Assembly: GCA_035493195.1 (NCBI GenBank)
Contig: DATJIM010000001.1
Span: 1 to 12,364, forward strand
Length of the DNA stretch: 12,364 nt
Source: Schlegelella_A sp035493195
GTDB lineage: Bacteria > Pseudomonadota > Gammaproteobacteria > Burkholderiales > Burkholderiaceae_C
Reading direction: 5' to 3'
Shown here: positions 6,162-12,364 of the stretch, piece after piece
How positions within the stretch are numbered: the first letter of the stretch is position 1
How the letters are laid out: each line of letters begins with the position of its first letter
Program-made: the position numbers and the translations under genes
Notes under the pieces: model-generated
Database searches by the model: none
What the model saw: only the letters and a program-made list of their open reading frames with translations
What the model was told of the DNA's origin: nothing

Positions 6162-7693
6162 AGCAGCCCCAGGAACCAGACCACGAGCTTTTTCCAGGCG
6201 GACGCCTCTGGCTCGCTCGTGCGGCGTCGGATTCCGTCGCCGCGGGTTTCGATCCAGACGATGCGCGACTGCCCCGAACCGTCGATCTCGCGATCGATCC
6301 GCCACGCGACGCGATCGAGCCTCGGCTCGAGCTCGCCGAGCAGCGTTTCGGCCATCGGCGCGCTCTCGCAGATGACGCCGATTTCGGTATTGAGCAGGAC
6401 CGACCTCGGGTCGAGATTGAGCGAGCCGATGAAGACGGCTCGGCGGTCGAAGAAGAAGGTCTTCGCGTGCAGCGATGCTTCCGAGCCACTGAGATGCTCC
6501 GTGTCCTTGGTGTCGTGGGGCACCAAGAACGCATCGGGCCTGAGCTCGAAGAGGCGGATGCCGCCGTCGACGAGGGCCTCGCGGTAGCGCCGGTAGCCGG
6601 AGTGGACGGCGGGAACGTCGGTCGATGCAAGCGAGTTCGTCAGCACGGTCACGCCGATGCCGCGCCTGACCAGCCCGGCCAGCCAATCGACGCCGGCGTT
6701 GCCGGGAACGAAGTAGGGCGACACGACGGTGAGCGTGCTTCGCAGCTCGCTGTCGAGCGCCTGCAGCTGAGGCATCAAGTGGCCCGTCGTGTCGACGCGG
6801 GTGCGGGTGACCTTCGACGGATCGTCGAAGATCAGCCGGGCGGCGCCCCAGAACTCGCCGGGGCTGACGAGCGAGAGGAGCTCGGTGGCCCGCGCCGCGG
6901 CGCGCGCGGAATAGGCGCTGTCGCGCTTGGCCTCCACCGACGCGGCGAACCTGGCGCGCAGCGCGCCGAGGCGCGTCGACGCGTCGCCTTTGGCGGTGAG
7001 CGCGCCGATCGGATACGACATCGGCGCATTCCAGAACAGGTCGAAGACCTTGGACACTTCGGCGACGACGGGCCCGCCGACGAGAACATCGAGGTCCTCG
7101 AAGTTCCACGCCTCGTGGGCGTCGAAGTACTGCTCGCCGACGTTGCGGCCTCCCACGATGGCACGCTGGTTGTCGGCGACGAAGGCCTTGTTGTGCATGC
7201 GCCGGTTCACCCGGTTGAACTCGCTCAGCGCTCCGAGCAGCGGAGTCGCGCGCGCGGCGACCGGGTTGAAGAGGCGAACCTCGATGTCGGGATGGTCGTC
7301 GAGCGCAAGCAGGTCGTCGTCCTTGGCCTTCGTGCCGATGTCGTCGAGCAGCAGTCGCACGCGCACGCCGCGGTCGGCCGCGCTCAGGAGCGCCTTGAAC
7401 AGGCGCCGGCCGATCCGGTCGTCCTGCCAGCTGAAGTACATGAGGTCGAGCGAACGTTCGGCGGCATCGGCGAGATGGATGCGGGCGAGCAGCGCGTCGA
7501 CGCCGTCGGCAAGCGGCCGGAAGCCGTTCTGGCCAGGGTGCGCCTTCAGCGCGCTCTCGCCGGCGCGGCCGAGGCGCGTCGTCGCGGTGCCCTCGAGCGC
7601 ATGCGACTCGGTGCGCGGGTAGTCGACCGGGAGACCGGCGCAGCCGCCGAGCAGCAAGAGCGTGGCGAGGCAAAGGCCCGACAGCGTTCTCAA
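6140..7693 (-). CDS. Phospholipase D family lipoprotein (ClsC-like, two HKD motifs)
   Basis: Predicted membrane-anchored phosphatidyltransferase or phospholipase, 517 residues. The N-terminus MRTLSGLCLATLLLLGGC is a lipoprotein signal with Cys18 as the lipidated residue (lipobox LGGC). Both catalytic HxKxxxxD motifs are intact: HNKAFVAD (His167, Lys169, Asp174) and HAKTFFFD (His409, Lys411, Asp416), each followed by the usual VGGRN and GSLNLDPRS. The arrangement matches bacterial ClsC/YmdC-like proteins, which make cardiolipin from phosphatidylglycerol and phosphatidylethanolamine; a plain phospholipase cannot be excluded. No ATG fits: the TTG at 7693 is chosen because it gives a clean signal peptide and has GGAG ten bases upstream. 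The frame remains open far upstream, but that part is antisense to the carbonic anhydrase gene. No YmdB-like partner is nearby. Confidence 0.9.
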   Translation of the reverse strand: MRTLSGLCLATLLLLGGCAGLPVDYPRTESHALEGTATTRLGRAGESALKAHPGQNGFRPLADGVDALLARIHLADAAERSLDLMYFSWQDDRIGRRLFKALLSAADRGVRVRLLLDDIGTKAKDDDLLALDDHPDIEVRLFNPVAARATPLLGALSEFNRVNRRMHNKAFVADNQRAIVGGRNVGEQYFDAHEAWNFEDLDVLVGGPVVAEVSKVFDLFWNAPMSYPIGALTAKGDASTRLGALRARFAASVEAKRDSAYSARAAARATELLSLVSPGEFWGAARLIFDDPSKVTRTRVDTTGHLMPQLQALDSELRSTLTVVSPYFVPGNAGVDWLAGLVRRGIGVTVLTNSLASTDVPAVHSGYRRYREALVDGGIRLFELRPDAFLVPHDTKDTEHLSGSEASLHAKTFFFDRRAVFIGSLNLDPRSVLLNTEIGVICESAPMAETLLGELEPRLDRVAWRIDREIDGSGQSRIVWIETRGDGIRRRTSEPEASAWKKLVVWFLGLLPIESQL

Positions 7694-7897
7694 CGCTGCC
7701 AGGCTCCGCTCGTGCGCGGCCGTGTGTCGTCTGCCGATGCGGACATGAAGTTTCCGTTGCTGCCGTGATGGTACGGGCGCCGCCTGCCAGTGCTCTGTTG
7801 CATGCGCGCCGACAAACGTCTCCGTGCTGCTCGAAGGGTCGCCTTCGGCTTCACCCGGTGCTAGCCTACCGGCCGACTCAGACGCCAGGAGGTCTCG
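7694..7897. promoter_or_regulatory. Divergent intergenic region between the phospholipase and carbonic anhydrase genes
   Basis: About 200 bases that should hold both divergent promoters; I find no convincing -35/-10 pair in either direction. Visible structures are a 6-bp stem with a tetraloop (CGAAGG 7832-7837 / CCTTCG 7842-7847), a CCGGT/ACCGG inverted repeat (7855-7859 / 7868-7872) enclosing the palindrome GCTAGC, and, on the minus strand, a possible 18-codon leader frame from 7746 to 7690 described in the findings. Confidence 0.35.
7887..7892 (+). promoter_or_regulatory. Strong ribosome binding site of the carbonic anhydrase gene
   Basis: A consensus AGGAGG sits five bases before the ATG at 7898. 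It is the best Shine-Dalgarno at a usable spacing in the window and fixes this start codon. Confidence 0.8.
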
Positions 7898-8629
7898 ATG
7901 ACGGAGATGGTTTGCGGGTGCGCCGCGCACAGCCGGCGAGGATTCCTGCGCGCGAGTGCCGGCGCCTTCGCTGCGCTCGGCGGCCTCGGGTTCGCGTTGC
8001 GCGCCGACGCGGTGGTGCTGACGAAGTCGGTTCGCGACGCGATGAAGCCGGACGACATCGTGCAGGCGATGAAGGCCGGCAACCAGCGCTTCCGCTCCGG
8101 CCAGCGCCAGGACCACGACTACCTCGCCCAGCAGAGGAAGACCGCCAAGGGCCAGTACCCGGCGGCCGTGCTGCTGTCGTGCATCGACTCGCGGGCGCCT
8201 GCCGAGACGATCATGGACCTGCGCATCGGCGACATCTTCAATTGCCGCGTCGCCGGCAACATCGCCAACGAGGACATCCTCGGCAGCATGGAGTTCGCGT
8301 GCAAGGTCGCAGGCGCGAAGGTGGTGCTGGTGATGGGCCACACCGCGTGCGGCGCGATCAAGGGCGCGATCGACAACGCCGAGCTCGGCAACCTCACCGG
8401 CCTGCTGGCGAAGATCAAGCCGGCGATCAAGGCGACCGACTACGACGGGGCGCGCAACGCGAGCAACTACGGCTTCGTCGACGCCGTCGCGCGAACCAAC
8501 GTCGCGCTGACGATGGCCGACATCCGCGGCCGCAGTGGGGTCCTGCGCGAGATGGAAGCCGACGGCGCGATCAAGATTGCCGGCGCGATGTACGAGCTGC
8601 AGACCGGAGCGGTCGACTTCTTCCCCTGA
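7898..8629 (+). CDS. Beta-class carbonic anhydrase with Tat export signal
   Basis: Zinc enzyme that interconverts CO2 and bicarbonate; 243 residues. The zinc ligands are Cys95 and Asp97 in CIDSR (Arg99 completes the Asp-Arg dyad), His148 in MGHTACG, and Cys151. RVAGNIANEDILGSMEFA (117-134) is the usual beta-class core. The N-terminus carries SRRGFLRASAGAFAALGGLGFALRADA (12-38): a twin-arginine motif at 13-14, then a hydrophobic stretch and an Ala-x-Ala-type cleavage region. The folded, metal-loaded enzyme is therefore probably exported to the periplasm by the Tat pathway. Two Cys residues (6 and 8) precede the twin arginines. The start is set by a perfect AGGAGG. It is transcribed alone, divergent from the phospholipase gene, with an inverted repeat after its stop. 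Family is certain; export is inferred from the signal. Confidence 0.94.
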   Translation: MTEMVCGCAAHSRRGFLRASAGAFAALGGLGFALRADAVVLTKSVRDAMKPDDIVQAMKAGNQRFRSGQRQDHDYLAQQRKTAKGQYPAAVLLSCIDSRAPAETIMDLRIGDIFNCRVAGNIANEDILGSMEFACKVAGAKVVLVMGHTACGAIKGAIDNAELGNLTGLLAKIKPAIKATDYDGARNASNYGFVDAVARTNVALTMADIRGRSGVLREMEADGAIKIAGAMYELQTGAVDFFP

Positions 8630-8644
8630 ATCGGGTGCGGCGGG

Positions 8645-8674
8645 CGGCGGGAGAGGTTGACTAAAATCCCGCCG
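8645..8674 (+). repeat. Inverted repeat between carbonic anhydrase and halogenase-like genes (terminator or operator)
   Basis: CGGCGGGA (8645-8652) and TCCCGCCG (8667-8674) are perfect reverse complements around a 14-base loop, extendable by one wobble and one GC pair. It begins 15 bases after the carbonic anhydrase stop, fitting a terminator stem, but no T-run follows. The loop contains TTGACTAAAA. The string TAAAAT (8662-8667), which differs from the -10 consensus at one base, sits on the edge of the right arm, so the element could equally be an operator over the promoter of the downstream four-gene set. No matching -35 is seen at 16-18 bases. Confidence 0.4.
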
Positions 8675-8738
8675 TCATCGGCGCGAACGCCGCCACGCAG
8701 GGGCGCGGCGCGACGAAGTCGACTGGAGATTCCGGCCC

Positions 8739-10079
8739 GTGCAGCCCCTGTCCACCCGTGCCGATCCGGCCGCAAGCGGCGAGGAGCGTCGCTGCGACGT
8801 CCTCGTCGTCGGCGGCGGCCCCGGCGGCTCGACGATCGCGGCGCTGCTCGCGTCCGCCGGCCGCGATGTCGTCGTCATCGAGAAGGCCCACCACCCGCGC
8901 TTTCACATCGGCGAGTCGCTGCTGCCTGCCAACGCCGCGCTGTTCGAGCGCCTCGGCGTTCGCGAGCAGGTCGAGGCGATCGGGATGACCAAGTTCGGCG
9001 TCGAGTTCGTCTCGCCCGACCACGATCATCGCCAGTTCATCGAGTTCAGCGAGGCGTGGGACAAGTCGATGCCGTATGCGTGGCAGGTGCGCCGCTCCGA
9101 GCTCGACGAGCTGCTCTTCCGCGACGCCGCCGCCAAGGGCGCGCGCACGTTCGAAGGTCAGCGTGTCCGCGAGGTCGCGTTCGACGGCGACGGTGCGACG
9201 GTCGTCGTCGAGCTCGACGACGGCGCCCGGGTCGATTGGCGGGCGCGCTTCGTCGTCGACGCTTCCGGGCGCGACACGTTGCTCGCCAACCAGATGCGCT
9301 GCAAGGAGAAGAACAAGCGCCACAACAGCTCGGCGCTGTACGGCCACTTCACCGGCGCCGAGCGGCTGCCAGGCAAGCTCGAGGGCAACATCACGATCTT
9401 CTGGTTCGAGCACGGCTGGTTCTGGCTCATCCCGCTCGCCGACGGCACGACGAGCATCGGCGCGGTGTGCTGGCCGCACTACCTGAAGTCGCGGAAGAAG
9501 CCGCTGCCCGAATTCTTCGCCGACACGATCGCGATGTGCCCGGCGCTCGCCGCCCGCCTCGCCGGCGCCACGCTCGTCGAAGGCCGCGTCACCGCGACCG
9601 GCAATTACTCGTACGCGAGCGCGAAGAGCAGCGGCGAGCGCTTCCTGATGATCGGCGACGCGTACGCGTGCGTCGACCCGGTGTTCTCGTCGGGCGTCTA
9701 CCTGGCGATGCAGAGCGCGTTCGACGGCGTCGGCGTCGTCGAGGCCGTGCTCGACGGCAGGCGCGAGGCCGCGGCGCTGCGCCGCGCGTTCGACCGCAGC
9801 GTGCGCCATGGCCCGCGCGAATTCTCCTGGTTCATCTTTCGCGTCACCAACCCGACGATGCGCGAATTCTTCATGTCGCCGCAGAACCCGTTCCGCGTCA
9901 AGGAGGCGCTGATCTCGCTGCTCGCCGGCGACATCTACGGCAAGACGCCGATCTGGCGCTCGATCGGGGCGCTGAAGGCGCTCTACTACCTCGTCTCGAT
10001 CGGCAACCTCGGCCGCACCGTGCGGGCATGGAAGCGCCGCCGGGTCAACATCCGCGACGTCGAGGTCCAGGCACCGTGA
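8739..10079 (+). CDS. Flavin-dependent halogenase-like FAD oxidoreductase
   Basis: FAD-binding enzyme of the flavin-dependent halogenase / geranylgeranyl-reductase-like superfamily, 446 residues. The dinucleotide motif is GGGPGG (25-30), followed by FHIGESLLP (55-63), a motif shared with halogenases. The halogenase signature WxWxIP is present as WFWLIP (227-232). Lys85, in the segment MTKFGVEF, is at about the place where phenol/pyrrole-type halogenases carry their catalytic Lys. A third FAD motif, GDAYACVDPVFSSGVYLAMQSA, completes the fold. The GTG at 8739 has GGAG ten bases upstream. The stop overlaps the GTG of the next gene. In aryl polyene (xanthomonadin-type) clusters such enzymes are thought to halogenate the aryl head group; a non-halogenating oxidoreductase role remains possible. 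Confidence 0.87.
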   Translation: MQPLSTRADPAASGEERRCDVLVVGGGPGGSTIAALLASAGRDVVVIEKAHHPRFHIGESLLPANAALFERLGVREQVEAIGMTKFGVEFVSPDHDHRQFIEFSEAWDKSMPYAWQVRRSELDELLFRDAAAKGARTFEGQRVREVAFDGDGATVVVELDDGARVDWRARFVVDASGRDTLLANQMRCKEKNKRHNSSALYGHFTGAERLPGKLEGNITIFWFEHGWFWLIPLADGTTSIGAVCWPHYLKSRKKPLPEFFADTIAMCPALAARLAGATLVEGRVTATGNYSYASAKSSGERFLMIGDAYACVDPVFSSGVYLAMQSAFDGVGVVEAVLDGRREAAALRRAFDRSVRHGPREFSWFIFRVTNPTMREFFMSPQNPFRVKEALISLLAGDIYGKTPIWRSIGALKALYYLVSIGNLGRTVRAWKRRRVNIRDVEVQAP

Positions 10080-10993
10080 GGCGTCCGGCAGCTCGGCGAC
10101 GCCGCCTCGCCGCGTCGCTCGTCGCGCTCGGCGCCGCCGTGCCCGCGACGTCGACGCGCGCCGACGAGATTCCGCTGCCGGCGCCGCCGGTCGAGGGGCC
10201 GGTCACGCGCGCCGCAGCCGACGAAGCGGGCACGCTGCCGCTCTGGGAGCTCGGTGTCGGCGTCGCCGGCTTTCGCTTCGACGACTATCGCGGCTCGGAC
10301 CACACCAACACCTACGTGCTGCCGATCCCCTTCGTCGCCTACCGCGGCCCGATCCTGCGCGCCGACCGCGAGGGAGCGCGTGCGGTCCTCTTCGAAGGCA
10401 AGAAGCTCACCGTCGACTTGAGCCTCGGCGCTTCGGTGCCGACCAAGGGCGAGGCCGAGGGCGCGCGCAGCGGCATGCCCGACCTGGCCGGAACGTTCGA
10501 GATCGGTCCGAGCTTCATCGTCGAGCTCTGGCAGTCGGCCAATCGCAGATTCAAGCTCGACCTGCGCATGCCGGTGCGCGAGGCGATCACGCTCGAACGC
10601 TCGCCGCGCGCGATCGGCCTCACCTTCTCGCCCAACCTCAACCTCGACATCAGCGGCTTGCCCGGCCGCGGCAACCTCGGGCTGCTCGCCGGGCCGCTGT
10701 TCGCGGACCACCGCTACCACGGCTACTTCTACAGCGTCGCTCCCGAGTTCGCGACCGCGACCCGCGCGGCGTACGACGCTCCCGGCGGCTACGCCGGCTG
10801 GCGTGCGACGGCGGCGTTCTCGCGCCGGTTCGGCACGACGACGTGGTTCGGCGCGTTCGTCCGCTACGACAACCTGCACGGAGCGGTGTTCGCTCCGAGT
10901 CCACTCGTTCGCCGCGAAAGCACCGTCACCGCGGGCTTCGGAATCTCATGGATCTTCGCGACTTCGAGCCAGCGCGTCAAAGCCGACGACTGA
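10076..10993 (+). CDS. MipA/OmpV family outer membrane protein
   Basis: Predicted outer membrane beta-barrel, 305 residues. The MipA/OmpV family includes the MltA-interacting scaffold protein of E. coli and other porin-like proteins; the specific role here is unknown. The GTG at 10076 overlaps the previous stop as GTGA and opens a signal peptide with an Arg-rich n-region (MRRPAARRRR), a hydrophobic core LAASLVALGAAV and a cleavage site after Ala29 (STRA|DEI). The mature part shows the family landmarks LWELGVGVAG, the YVLPIPFVAYRGP strand, DLSLGASVPTKG followed by GMPDLAGTFEIGPSF, and a C-terminal strand TVTAGFGISWIF, though polar residues follow the final Phe (ATSSQRVKADD). The 3' end overlaps the acyltransferase start by 46 bases. 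Confidence 0.88.
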   Translation: MRRPAARRRRLAASLVALGAAVPATSTRADEIPLPAPPVEGPVTRAAADEAGTLPLWELGVGVAGFRFDDYRGSDHTNTYVLPIPFVAYRGPILRADREGARAVLFEGKKLTVDLSLGASVPTKGEAEGARSGMPDLAGTFEIGPSFIVELWQSANRRFKLDLRMPVREAITLERSPRAIGLTFSPNLNLDISGLPGRGNLGLLAGPLFADHRYHGYFYSVAPEFATATRAAYDAPGGYAGWRATAAFSRRFGTTTWFGAFVRYDNLHGAVFAPSPLVRRESTVTAGFGISWIFATSSQRVKADD

Positions 10994-11736
10994 GCGGCGC
11001 GGCAACGCAGTCGCCGGCGCTCTTCGACCGGCTGCTGTTCGCGTGCGTGCTCGTCCAGCTCGGCGCGATGTCGCTCGCCTGGAATCTCGTCGCGTCGCTG
11101 TGCGCGATCGTGCTGCCGCGTGATGTCGGCGGCCGCGTCGGCCGCGCCGCCATCTCGCGTGTCTACCGGTCCGCGTGGGCGACCGCCGAGCGATTCGGCC
11201 TGATGGAGCTCGATACGACGGCGCTCGATGCGCTGCGCGACGAGCCGGGCGGCCTGATCGTCGCCGCCAACCATCCGAGCATGCTCGACGCGCTCGTCGT
11301 CGTCGCGCGGCTGCCGCGCGGCGTCTGCGTCATGAAGGCAGAGCTGCTGCGCAACGTCTTCCTCGGCAGCGGGGCGCGGCTGGCGCAGTACATCCGCAAC
11401 GACGTCGGCCGCGGCATGGTGCGCGATGCGGTCGCGAGCCTGCGCGAAGGCAACCAGCTCGTTCTCTTCCCCGAGGGCACGCGAACCGTGACCTCGCCGA
11501 TCAACGCGTTCAAGCCCGGCATCACGCTGATCGCGCACCTCGCCGACGTGCCGATCCAGACCGTCGTCATCGAGACGTCGTCGCCGTACCTGATGAAGGG
11601 CTGGCCGCTGTTGAAGGCGCCACCGGTGCCGGTGCGGATGCGCGTTCGTCTCGGCAGACGCTTCGCCGCCGACGCCGACCACCGCGCGCTGCTGCAGCGC
11701 ATCGAGCGCTATTTCGCGGAGGAGCTCGGCCGGTGA
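10948..11736 (+). CDS. Lysophospholipid acyltransferase-like protein (PlsC family)
   Basis: Membrane-associated acyltransferase of 262 residues. The HX4D catalytic motif is NHPSMLD (His109, Asp114), and the acceptor-phosphate motif is FPEGTR (174-179), followed by FKPGITLIAHLADVPIQTVVIE, the usual blocks III-IV. One N-terminal membrane segment is likely at about 29-56. The ATG at 10948 lies inside the MipA gene with a weak Shine-Dalgarno; the first conserved residues begin near 25, and a non-ATG start close to the MipA stop is possible, so the first ~25 residues are uncertain. The stop overlaps the glycosyltransferase GTG. It could be an ordinary 1-acylglycerol-3-phosphate acyltransferase, but the neighbours suggest transfer of a polyene or fatty acyl chain to a lipid. 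Confidence 0.88.
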   Translation: MDLRDFEPARQSRRLSGAATQSPALFDRLLFACVLVQLGAMSLAWNLVASLCAIVLPRDVGGRVGRAAISRVYRSAWATAERFGLMELDTTALDALRDEPGGLIVAANHPSMLDALVVVARLPRGVCVMKAELLRNVFLGSGARLAQYIRNDVGRGMVRDAVASLREGNQLVLFPEGTRTVTSPINAFKPGITLIAHLADVPIQTVVIETSSPYLMKGWPLLKAPPVPVRMRVRLGRRFAADADHRALLQRIERYFAEELGR

Positions 11737-12364
11737 GCGGGCCGGCGATGTCGTCGACGCACGTCGTCGTCATCCCGAGCTACGACACCGGCCCGCTCGT
11801 CTATTCGACGGTCGCCGCGGCGCGCGCGGCATGGTCGCCGGTGTGGGTCGTCGTCGACGGCAGCCGCGACGGCACCGCCGAGGGACTGCGTGCGATGGCT
11901 GCCGACGACGGCGGACTGCGCGTCGATGTGCTGGCGCAGAACGCGGGCAAGGGCGCTGCGGTCCTGCACGCGCTCGAGGCGGCGGACGCGGCCGGCTTCA
12001 CGCACGCGCTCACGATGGACGCCGACGGCCAGCATCCGGCCGACCTGATCGCGGCGTTCATGGCGAAGTCGGTCGCGCATCCCGACGCGATGGTCCTCGG
12101 CAGGCCGGTGTTCGACGCGTCGGCGCCGTTGCTGCGCGTTCGCGGTCGCCGCGTCTCGAACGCGTGGACCAACCTCGAGACGCTCGGCGCCGGAATCGCC
12201 GACTCGCTGTACGGCTTTCGCGTCTATCCGATCGCGCCGCTCGTCGACGTGATGCGTCGGCAGCGGTGGATGCGCCGCTTCGACTTCGACACCGAAGCGG
12301 CCGTCCGTCTCGCATGGCGCGGCGTTCGGCCGATCAACGTCGACGCTCCGGTGCGCTACCTGCG
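11733..12364 (+). CDS. Family 2 glycosyltransferase, 3' end missing
   Basis: GT-A fold glycosyltransferase; 210 complete codons lie in the window and the frame is open to the edge. The start is GTG at 11733, overlapping the acyltransferase stop as GTGA; an in-frame ATG at 11748 is the alternative. Motifs: VVVIPSYDTG near the N-terminus, VVVDGSRDGT for the nucleotide site, NAGKGAAVLHAL, the metal-binding MDADGQHP (DxD type), then DSLYGFRVYP and FDFDTEAAVRLAWRGV. These closely resemble the glycosyltransferase (often fused to an acyltransferase domain) of aryl polyene clusters, and also dolichol-phosphate-mannose synthase-like GT2 enzymes. Whether a C-terminal acyltransferase domain is fused cannot be seen. 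Family is secure; sugar donor and acceptor are unknown. Confidence 0.88.
   Translation, partial: MSGPAMSSTHVVVIPSYDTGPLVYSTVAAARAAWSPVWVVVDGSRDGTAEGLRAMAADDGGLRVDVLAQNAGKGAAVLHALEAADAAGFTHALTMDADGQHPADLIAAFMAKSVAHPDAMVLGRPVFDASAPLLRVRGRRVSNAWTNLETLGAGIADSLYGFRVYPIAPLVDVMRRQRWMRRFDFDTEAAVRLAWRGVRPINVDAPVRYL

Noticed and set aside
5577..7673. 698-codon open frame on the minus strand across livF, cutA and the phospholipase gene
   Set aside because: Low-complexity Arg/Ala-rich translation, typical of a third-codon-position artefact in GC-rich DNA; real families occupy other frames.
7694..8341. Long N-terminal extension of the phospholipase frame on the minus strand
   Set aside because: It is antisense to the well-supported carbonic anhydrase gene and its intergenic region, has atypical composition, and would place the lipoprotein signal in mid-protein.
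8657..8662. TTGACT as a -35 box for the four-gene operon
   Set aside because: No acceptable -10 hexamer lies 16-18 bases downstream (the region is GGCGCG-like).
8657..10075. Open plus-strand frame running upstream of the MipA start, continuous with it
   Set aside because: It is an Arg/Ala-rich shadow of the halogenase-like gene in another frame; protein-like sequence with a signal peptide begins only at GTG 10076.
1..12364. Mobile elements, CRISPR arrays, tRNA or rRNA genes
   Set aside because: Searched by eye on both strands; no transposase, integrase, regularly spaced repeats or cloverleaf-like sequences were seen.

Overview
This is a GC-rich, densely packed bacterial chromosome segment. 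It looks like a proteobacterium, most likely a betaproteobacterium of the Burkholderiales type. That guess rests on gene content: RarA with the typical C-terminal domain, a livHMGF cluster, a lipoprotein of the ClsC-like phospholipase D type, a MipA/OmpV outer membrane protein, and what looks like one edge of an aryl polyene pigment locus. Codon use appears uniform throughout. I see no RNA genes, insertion sequences, CRISPR arrays, integrases or phage genes.

Layout. (1) 2-1012 (+) is the C-terminal three quarters of the clamp-loader-like ATPase RarA, cut by the window edge. (2) 1014-1883 (-) is an HSDL2-type short-chain dehydrogenase, convergent with rarA with one base between the stop codons. 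(3) 1884-2103 is a divergent intergenic region ending in a 10-bp perfect inverted repeat that abuts the next start codon. (4) 2104-5779 (+) is livH-livM-livG-livF, a tightly coupled branched-chain amino acid type ABC importer without a local binding-protein gene; cutA (5799-6122) follows after 19 bases. (5) 6140-7693 (-) is a lipoprotein with two HKD motifs (phospholipase D / cardiolipin synthase type), convergent with cutA across a three-armed inverted repeat. (6) 7898-8629 (+) is a beta-class carbonic anhydrase with a Tat-type export signal. (7) 8739 to the right edge (+) is four overlapping genes: a flavin-dependent halogenase-like oxidoreductase, a MipA/OmpV outer membrane protein, a lysophospholipid-acyltransferase-like protein, and a family 2 glycosyltransferase cut by the window edge.

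How they work together. The liv genes form one import machine: two permeases and two ATPases. The last four genes are probably one transcript. A halogenase-like enzyme, an acyltransferase and this kind of glycosyltransferase match the accessory genes of aryl polyene / xanthomonadin-type clusters, which make membrane-bound (in Xanthomonas, brominated) polyene pigments. The core ketosynthase, carrier protein and ammonia-lyase genes would have to lie to the right of the window, so the assignment is an inference. This edge is the most interesting part of the window, followed by the inverted repeats at the livH start and at the cutA/phospholipase junction.
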